From Candidatus Collierbacteria bacterium RIFOXYD1_FULL_40_9 (GTDB lineage Bacteria; Patescibacteriota; Microgenomatia; UBA1400; MFAQ01): a stretch of DNA of 10,283 nucleotides. A model generated the notes under the pieces. The model did not search any database. It was not told where the DNA came from and was given only the letters and a program-made list of their open reading frames with translations. The DNA is taken from assembly GCA_001776275.1 (NCBI GenBank), contig MFAQ01000018.1, positions 5,315 to 15,597 of the forward strand, written 5' to 3'. The translations under genes were made by a program, and so were the position numbers. This document shows, one piece after another, positions 7,451 through 10,283 of the stretch (the stretch's first letter is position 1; the number at the start of each line of letters is the position of its first letter).

Positions 7451-7840
7451 TTAAAGACCATCCAGATAATCTTGAAGGATGTGGGCTGCAGCGGTTTGGT
7501 GCTGCTGCTGTTTTTTTTGTTTGTGGGATTTTTTTGATCTGTCTAGTGTAGATTGGGCTTTTTTGCTACTTAGATCTTCGTTGTAGAAAATAATTTGCCC
7601 ACTGTAAATATTTTTGATTTTTTGCTCAAGGAGCTTGCCGTAGTCGACGAGAAGTCCGTGGCTGGGGGTGCCGATGACGAGGCAGTCTGGGTTGGTGCGA
7701 GCCAGGTAAGGAGTGAGTTTGCCAACTAATGAGTCTAGGTCTTTTTCGAAGATGGTGGCGAGGGGTGTGGCTAGTATTCCCTCTTCTGAAAGGGCAAGAC
7801 CTGTATGGGCGGTACCAAGATCGAGACAGAGGTATTTCAT
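7451..7840 (-). CDS. ruvX: RuvX/YqgF-family RNase H-fold nuclease
   Basis: YqgF/RuvX family protein, 129 residues, with an RNase H-like fold; in other bacteria it has been linked to 16S rRNA 5'-end maturation and Holliday-junction resolution. Seen here: LDLGTAHTGLAL near the N-terminus with the first acidic residue Asp7; LVIGTP at 54-59; NEDLSS around Glu88; and the C-terminal TAAAHILQDYLDGL. By my alignment the third catalytic position, usually Asp, is His114. Before it lies a lysine/glutamine-rich low-complexity run at residues 103-115, encoded in part by CAG-type repeats. The ATG at 7840 has no Shine-Dalgarno sequence but a -10 box six bases upstream. It is upstream of, and co-oriented with, the zinc-ribbon/mltG operon, as in the Bacillus yrrK region, but is separated from it by the RNA locus. 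Confidence 0.92.
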   Translation of the reverse strand: MKYLCLDLGTAHTGLALSEEGILATPLATIFEKDLDSLVGKLTPYLARTNPDCLVIGTPSHGLLVDYGKLLEQKIKNIYSGQIIFYNEDLSSKKAQSTLDRSKKSHKQKKQQQHQTAAAHILQDYLDGL

Positions 7841-7846
7841 GGGTTT

Positions 7847-7852
7847 ATTTTA
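7847..7852 (-). promoter_or_regulatory. -10 box of ruvX, leaderless geometry
   Basis: On the minus strand TAAAAT (five of six matches) is followed by the six bases AAACCC and then the ATG at 7840, the same spacing as at the zinc-ribbon gene. No good -35 box is seen at 16-18 bp, which lowers confidence. Confidence 0.5.
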
Positions 7853-7900
7853 CAGCGATTATTGTGATACATGCACTGAATAGGAATTTTAATTCTTGCT

Positions 7901-7929
7901 TGTCATTCCGGGCTTGACCCGGAATCCAG
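7901..7929 (-). repeat. REP-like palindrome, copy 1 (left end of the GIY-YIG unit)
   Basis: A 29-base element with arms ATTCCGGG and CCCGGAAT around the loop CTTGA. It is the exact reverse complement of copy 2 at 8233-8261. It ends 18 bases before the first codon assigned to the nuclease and contributes TTGACC, a likely -35 box. Confidence 0.95.
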
Positions 7930-7941
7930 AAATATTAAAAT
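7914..7941 (+). promoter_or_regulatory. hybrid promoter of the GIY-YIG gene, -35 supplied by the palindrome
   Basis: TTGACC (7914-7919) lies in the loop and right arm of copy 1. TAAAAT (7936-7941) follows after 16 bp. Both match consensus at five of six positions. The predicted start is A7948, the first base of the in-frame ATA proposed as start codon, again with a six-base gap after the -10 box. Confidence 0.5.
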
Positions 7942-7947
7942 GACTTT

Positions 7948-8232
7948 ATAAAAAAGTATTTTGTTTATATTTTGGCAAATAGAAGAAATGGGGCTATCTA
8001 TGTTGGAGTAAGTGGTAACTTACAAAATAGGGTTTCAATTCACAAAGCAGATATTGTTGACGGATTTACCAAAAGATATGAAGTCCATAGTTTAGTTTAT
8101 TTTGAAGAATATGAATCGATAAACGACGCCATCGCCAGAGAGAAACAATTGAAGAACTGGGAAAGAAAGTGGAAACTGGAATTAATTGAAAAAATGAATC
8201 CAGATTGGGAGGATCTGTCGGAAAATTTGTAA
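7948..8232 (+). CDS. small GIY-YIG nuclease domain protein (start codon ATA or lost)
   Basis: Single-domain GIY-YIG endonuclease-like protein, 94 residues from the proposed start. The N-terminal strand KYFVYIL carries the GIY-equivalent VYI, followed by IYVG (YIG motif). Next come LQNRVSIHK with the conserved arginine, FTKRY, REKQLKNWERKWK with the metal-binding glutamate, and a terminal NPDWEDL. All expected active-site motifs are present. The first ordinary start in frame, TTG at 7972, would delete the VYI strand. The frame is open back to a TAA at 7936. ATA at 7948 gives the natural N-terminus (M)KKYFVYILANRRN. It fits either a rare leaderless ATA start or an ATG lost by one G-to-A change. 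The only nearby ATG (7940) is out of frame and stops after three codons. The biological target is unknown. Confidence 0.8.
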   Translation: MKKYFVYILANRRNGAIYVGVSGNLQNRVSIHKADIVDGFTKRYEVHSLVYFEEYESINDAIAREKQLKNWERKWKLELIEKMNPDWEDLSENL

Positions 8233-8261
8233 CTGGATTCCGGGTCAAGCCCGGAATGACA
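8233..8261 (+). repeat. REP-like palindrome, copy 2 (right end of the GIY-YIG unit)
   Basis: Starts CTGGATTCCGGG, has the loop TCAAG and ends CCCGGAATGACA. It begins at the base after the nuclease stop codon. Identical to copy 4 at 8908-8936 and the reverse complement of copy 1. Confidence 0.95.
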
Positions 8262-8277
8262 GGGTTTTTGGCAAAGA

Positions 8278-8310
8278 AAAGCGCCCGCTTTGTGCGGGCG
8301 CTTTGTTTTG
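8278..8310. terminator. strong bidirectional intrinsic terminator
   Basis: AAAGCGCCCGC (8278-8288) and GCGGGCGCTTT (8294-8304) form a perfect eleven-base stem with the loop TTTGT. The plus strand continues GTTTTG and the minus strand reads TTTTCTTT. It can end the GIY-YIG transcript and, 17 bases after its stop codon, the convergent gene at 8321-8689. Confidence 0.9.
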
Positions 8311-8320
8311 AATACTACTA

Positions 8321-8689
8321 TTATATTGCTTTTAACCAACGAGTGATGTGACCCACCACCTTGCTGGTAACCTGTTCGAGGGTGGAATTACCCTCATCCT
8401 TGCTTTCCAGGAGGAAATTGTCGCCCTTTTTGTAAACCCAGAGGCTGCAGCGACAAATCTCAGTTCCCTCCTCGTTATATTGCAAAACAAGTATCAGCAT
8501 TGGATTTCCATACCCAGCCCGATGAAGGCTTGTGATGCGACAAAATTGGATCTCCACCGAAGATGCTTCGGTTCTGTAATCTCTTGAGACTATTTCGTCG
8601 ATTTTGGTGCTGACCTCAACAGCCAACTCTAAGAAATGGAATAGTTTAAGAATTGCAGGCTCAACTATTTTTGAACTAACTATTGTCAT
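8321..8689 (-). CDS. hypothetical soluble protein of 122 residues
   Basis: I do not recognise the family. The start is the ATG at 8689, because GGAGGAG (8699-8693) stands just before it; an ATG six codons upstream (8707) has no such site. The protein appears soluble: an N-terminal helix-prone region (about residues 8-32), a strand-rich middle (SVEIQFCRITSLHR; MLILVLQYN; RCSLWVYKKGDNFLLES) and a C-terminal helix (LEQVTSKVVGHITRWL). This suggests an alpha-beta-alpha layout. The frame ends with three consecutive in-frame stops, TAA TAG TAG. It has its own strong promoter and terminator and lies between palindromic repeats, so it looks like a self-contained accessory cassette. No transmembrane span or signal peptide is seen. 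Confidence 0.75.
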   Translation of the reverse strand: MTIVSSKIVEPAILKLFHFLELAVEVSTKIDEIVSRDYRTEASSVEIQFCRITSLHRAGYGNPMLILVLQYNEEGTEICRCSLWVYKKGDNFLLESKDEGNSTLEQVTSKVVGHITRWLKAI

Positions 8690-8740
8690 GATCTCCTCCA
8701 GAGACATTTTTATCGTACAGGCACAAACTATCTGAGGTGG

Positions 8741-8769
8741 ACTATAGCATGTTAGCCTCGGAAAGTCAA
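8741..8769 (-). promoter_or_regulatory. strong promoter of the orphan gene
   Basis: On the minus strand TTGACT (8769-8764), 17 bp, then TATAGT (8746-8741), preceded by TGC, which is an extended -10. Each box matches consensus at five of six positions. The leader is about 45 nt and includes the GGAGGAG site. Confidence 0.8.
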
Positions 8770-8820
8770 GTTATGGGATAGTTTTGAGGCTGGGTGAGGA
8801 TCTGGGTTGCCGCGCTACCT

Positions 8821-8839
8821 CCCCCGATCAGGTCGAGGG
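8821..8839 (+). repeat. degenerate REP-like palindrome
   Basis: CCCCCGA, loop TCAGG, TCGAGGG: six of seven arm positions pair, and the loop is identical to that of copy 3. Flanking bases no longer match the other copies, so it may be a decayed or divergent member. Confidence 0.5.
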
Positions 8840-8870
8840 CTAAAGGCTGGGGACACAATGATGGAAAGCA

Positions 8871-8899
8871 CTGGATGCCGGATCAGGTCCGGCATGACA
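8871..8899 (+). repeat. REP-like palindrome, copy 3 (compensated variant)
   Basis: Same 29-base frame and the same ends (CTGGAT and ATGACA) as copies 2 and 4, but with arms ATGCCGGA and TCCGGCAT. Each arm change is matched in the other arm, so the eight-base stem remains perfect. The loop is TCAGG rather than TCAAG. Confidence 0.9.
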
Positions 8900-8907
8900 G
8901 GGCGTGT

Positions 8908-8936
8908 CTGGATTCCGGGTCAAGCCCGGAATGACA
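8908..8936 (+). repeat. REP-like palindrome, copy 4
   Basis: Identical over 29 bases to copy 2. It starts nine bases after copy 3 ends, in the same orientation. Confidence 0.95.
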
Positions 8937-8971
8937 AATTGGTACTTATTGGAGGGTATCTAACTAATTTC

Positions 8972-8999
8972 CTGGATTCCGGGTCAAGCCCGGAATGAC
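8972..8999 (+). repeat. REP-like palindrome, copy 5, downstream of the sortase gene
   Basis: Identical to copies 2 and 4 over 28 bases. It lies eleven bases past the sortase stop codon, so the hairpin would form near the 3' end of that mRNA and might stabilise it. No T-tract follows on the minus strand, so it is not a typical terminator. Confidence 0.95.
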
Positions 9000-9010
9000 G
9001 GAGGTTGAAG

Positions 9011-9766
9011 CTAGTCGTTGATGAGGGTGCCTTCGACCACAAGGCGGCGGAGGGTGGTGCCTGGAGGCACACAAGTGATGACTTTGATGGTCTTATCGGA
9101 GTAGTTTTGCTTTAGAACCCAAAGCTCGTTGGGTTTGACCTCGTAGATTTTGCTGATGCGATAGGTGTACTCCTCACCATTGAACTTGGTAAAAATATCT
9201 GAGCCAACTTTGACCTTGGGAAGATTGCTAAAAATAGTGGTGTATTTTTCCGGGTTAAAAAAACTGGGGATAGTAGAGTGGCCAAAGACCACTGGGGAGC
9301 CGTACTGACCTGGTAGAGCGGTCTGGGGGTATTGGACGAGGTGCTTGGCTAAGTCCTCGTCTTTTAAACTAACGGTAGCATCGACAATTCCAAGCGAGGG
9401 TATGGAAAACTCGTAAAAGTCAGGAATATTGAGAGGAATTTCTTCTGGCTCTGGCTTGGTAAACAACTCATTTTGGAGACTGCCTGGGAACCAGTTACTG
9501 GCCTTGGTATAGTCTAGGCCGGTGACTAGTATTGGTTCTTGATTTTCTTGCGCCTCGGACTGGTAATAGACGGGTGAGAGCAAGCCTTTATCGGAAAAGT
9601 CAAAAATTTTTAAGTCTTTTAGCTGATAACTTATGACTGGGTAACCAACACCACCTAGGATAGCAAGACCAATGGCCGAAATAAAAGTCGGTATTGTTTT
9701 TAGATAAAGAGGAATTTTGCGCCCGGGGTGAGGGTTTTGGGCGGTTGCCTTTTGATACTTGTACAT
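9011..9766 (-). CDS. membrane-anchored sortase
   Basis: Cysteine transpeptidase that joins surface proteins to the envelope or to each other. Numbered from the ATG at 9766, the protein has 251 residues. It has a short basic cytoplasmic head, one membrane span at about 25-46, a linker, and a C-terminal sortase barrel from about 112. Catalytic residues are visible: His163 in VVFGHST, Cys232 in KVITCVPPGTT, and the following Arg240-Arg241 in LRRLVVEG. The TC.P.GT..R form is typical of class D/E-like sortases; the class is not certain. A TTG four codons upstream (9778) would overlap the preceding gene; the ATG, one base after that gene's TGA, is preferred. No Shine-Dalgarno sequence is seen, so translational coupling is likely. 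Possible substrates include the upstream gene product, but no sorting signal is visible there. Confidence 0.92.
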   Translation of the reverse strand: MYKYQKATAQNPHPGRKIPLYLKTIPTFISAIGLAILGGVGYPVISYQLKDLKIFDFSDKGLLSPVYYQSEAQENQEPILVTGLDYTKASNWFPGSLQNELFTKPEPEEIPLNIPDFYEFSIPSLGIVDATVSLKDEDLAKHLVQYPQTALPGQYGSPVVFGHSTIPSFFNPEKYTTIFSNLPKVKVGSDIFTKFNGEEYTYRISKIYEVKPNELWVLKQNYSDKTIKVITCVPPGTTLRRLVVEGTLIND

Positions 9767-9767
9767 A

Positions 9768-10283
9768 TCAATTGGCAATTAATTCGAACTCGATATTTCT
9801 TAGGGGTAAGTAGTTGGTAAGCAAGGGAATGGGTGGGGTGATTTTTATATCAGCACCGGTAAAACCTTTGATGGGATCAAGGAAAGGCCTGATTTTGTCT
9901 TTGGATTTACCTTTGACAACTTGTTTAAGTTTTTCTTCATCGAAAACGGGAAAAAGTGAGGCGGTAACAGTGATATTAGCTTGATATTCCCCTTCTTTTT
10001 TCTGGAGGGACTCGACTTTGATGGTGGTGGAGTTTGGTTTTAAAGTGCTCCCAGAAGGCAGTTTGTTTTTGAGTTCTACATCAACTAGTGAAAAAAGGTC
10101 TTGTTCGGTATAAACGAAAGTGTCTAGCGTTCCTTCTAGGTCCAAGTTTAAAGTAGTAGATTCTTCGCCGATATTTTTATCGAATGTTTTTTTGGTAATT
10201 TGAAGATCAGTCAGGGGAATTGTTTTTTTTCCTGGCGTGGTAGCAGTCACCTGACTGTCGGTTATTTGTTTGATTTTTTCGGT
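9768..10283 (-). CDS. C-terminal part of a probable baseplate-J-like extracellular protein (partial)
   Basis: The frame is open to the right edge, with 171 codons before the TGA at 9770-9768. A GTG at 10250 is internal, not a start. The visible part has no membrane span and no cysteines, and is rich in alternating hydrophobic/polar segments that suggest beta structure. The ending (KSKDKIRPFLDPIKGF, then ADIKITPPIP and LPLRNIEFELIA) resembles the C-terminal end of baseplate J/gp47-like proteins: a short helix, a conserved glycine, then strands with P..P and a final I.F.L strand. This is recalled family resemblance and is moderate at best. It lacks an LPxTG-type signal at its C-terminus. It ends one base before the sortase ATG, so the two are almost certainly co-transcribed. 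Confidence 0.55.
   Translation of the reverse strand, partial: TEKIKQITDSQVTATTPGKKTIPLTDLQITKKTFDKNIGEESTTLNLDLEGTLDTFVYTEQDLFSLVDVELKNKLPSGSTLKPNSTTIKVESLQKKEGEYQANITVTASLFPVFDEEKLKQVVKGKSKDKIRPFLDPIKGFTGADIKITPPIPLLTNYLPLRNIEFELIAN

Larger units (their letters stand above)
7901..8261 (+). mobile_element. 361-bp unit: GIY-YIG nuclease gene between perfect 29-bp inverted repeats
   Basis: The two identical palindromes face each other and enclose only the nuclease gene. The stop codon (8230-8232) directly abuts copy 2. Related copies lie 600-700 bp to the right. No target-site duplication is visible in the bases flanking the unit, so insertion-sequence-style transposition is not shown. The arrangement resembles REP elements paired with a RAYT transposase but uses an unrelated nuclease. 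Mobility is inference. Confidence 0.55.
8690..9010. other. 321-bp non-coding stretch: promoter plus palindrome cluster
   Basis: No credible coding frame. From the left it holds the leader and promoter of the orphan gene (to 8769), about 50 bases without recognised structure, a degenerate palindrome, three well-formed palindromes, and eleven bases before the sortase stop. The short peptide frames here arise from the repeats themselves. Confidence 0.8.

Noticed and set aside
7940..7951. ATG at 7940 as start of the GIY-YIG gene with -1 frameshifting on the A-run
   Set aside because: The frame ends at TAA (7949-7951) before ribosomes could slip on the A-run, and the predicted transcript begins downstream of this ATG. 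A one-base deletion remains possible but is less simple than an ATG-to-ATA change.
8097..8339. Minus-strand frame containing a CHSGLDPESS peptide
   Set aside because: This peptide is a translation of the palindrome copy 2 and of the GIY-YIG gene's opposite strand; such repeat-derived frames are common annotation artefacts.
8807..8998. Plus-strand frame across the palindrome cluster containing IPGQARND
   Set aside because: It is a read-through of the repeat copies, with no start signals and no protein-like segment outside the repeats.
7901..8999. CRISPR array
   Set aside because: The repeats are palindromic, in both orientations, unevenly spaced by 9 to more than 600 bases, and have no cas genes nearby.

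Overview
The window looks like a chromosomal segment of a Patescibacteria/Candidate Phyla Radiation bacterium, probably Microgenomates-like. This is an inference from the compact genes, moderate GC content, the form of the RNA polymerase subunits, and a sortase next to a baseplate-J-like extracellular protein; no taxonomic marker was searched. TGA and TAA both end convincing genes, so the standard genetic code fits. Most core genes lie on the minus strand.

Layout. Positions 1-5460 hold rpoC (5' part only) and rpoB, read leftward from a near-consensus sigma70-type promoter. That promoter has an inverted repeat in its spacer, and a terminator-like hairpin lies in its leader. A small membrane-protein gene with its own ribosome binding site and terminator diverges from it (5533-5902). 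Next, on the minus strand, come mltG (peptidoglycan lytic transglycosylase), a small zinc-ribbon gene, and ruvX. Between the zinc-ribbon gene and ruvX, on the plus strand, 7163-7449 looks like an independently transcribed structured RNA of about 290 nt that I cannot assign to a family.

Positions 7901-9000 are an accessory island. A GIY-YIG nuclease gene is bracketed by a perfect 29-bp inverted pair of a REP-like palindrome. After it come a bidirectional terminator, an orphan gene with a strong promoter and Shine-Dalgarno sequence, and a cluster of three more palindromes plus one degenerate copy. One palindrome differs from the others by paired compensatory changes. The left palindrome supplies the -35 box of the nuclease gene, whose best start codon is ATA at the predicted transcription start. 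The right end (9011-10283, minus) carries a membrane-anchored sortase and the 3' end of an upstream gene, one base apart, probably a surface-protein operon.

Two themes run through the window. First, several genes (zinc ribbon, ruvX, GIY-YIG) have a -10 box exactly six bases before the start codon, which predicts leaderless mRNAs, while the orphan gene and the small membrane gene use a clear Shine-Dalgarno sequence. Second, the palindrome plus GIY-YIG nuclease arrangement resembles REP/RAYT systems but with an unrelated nuclease, and is the best candidate here for a poorly described mobile unit.
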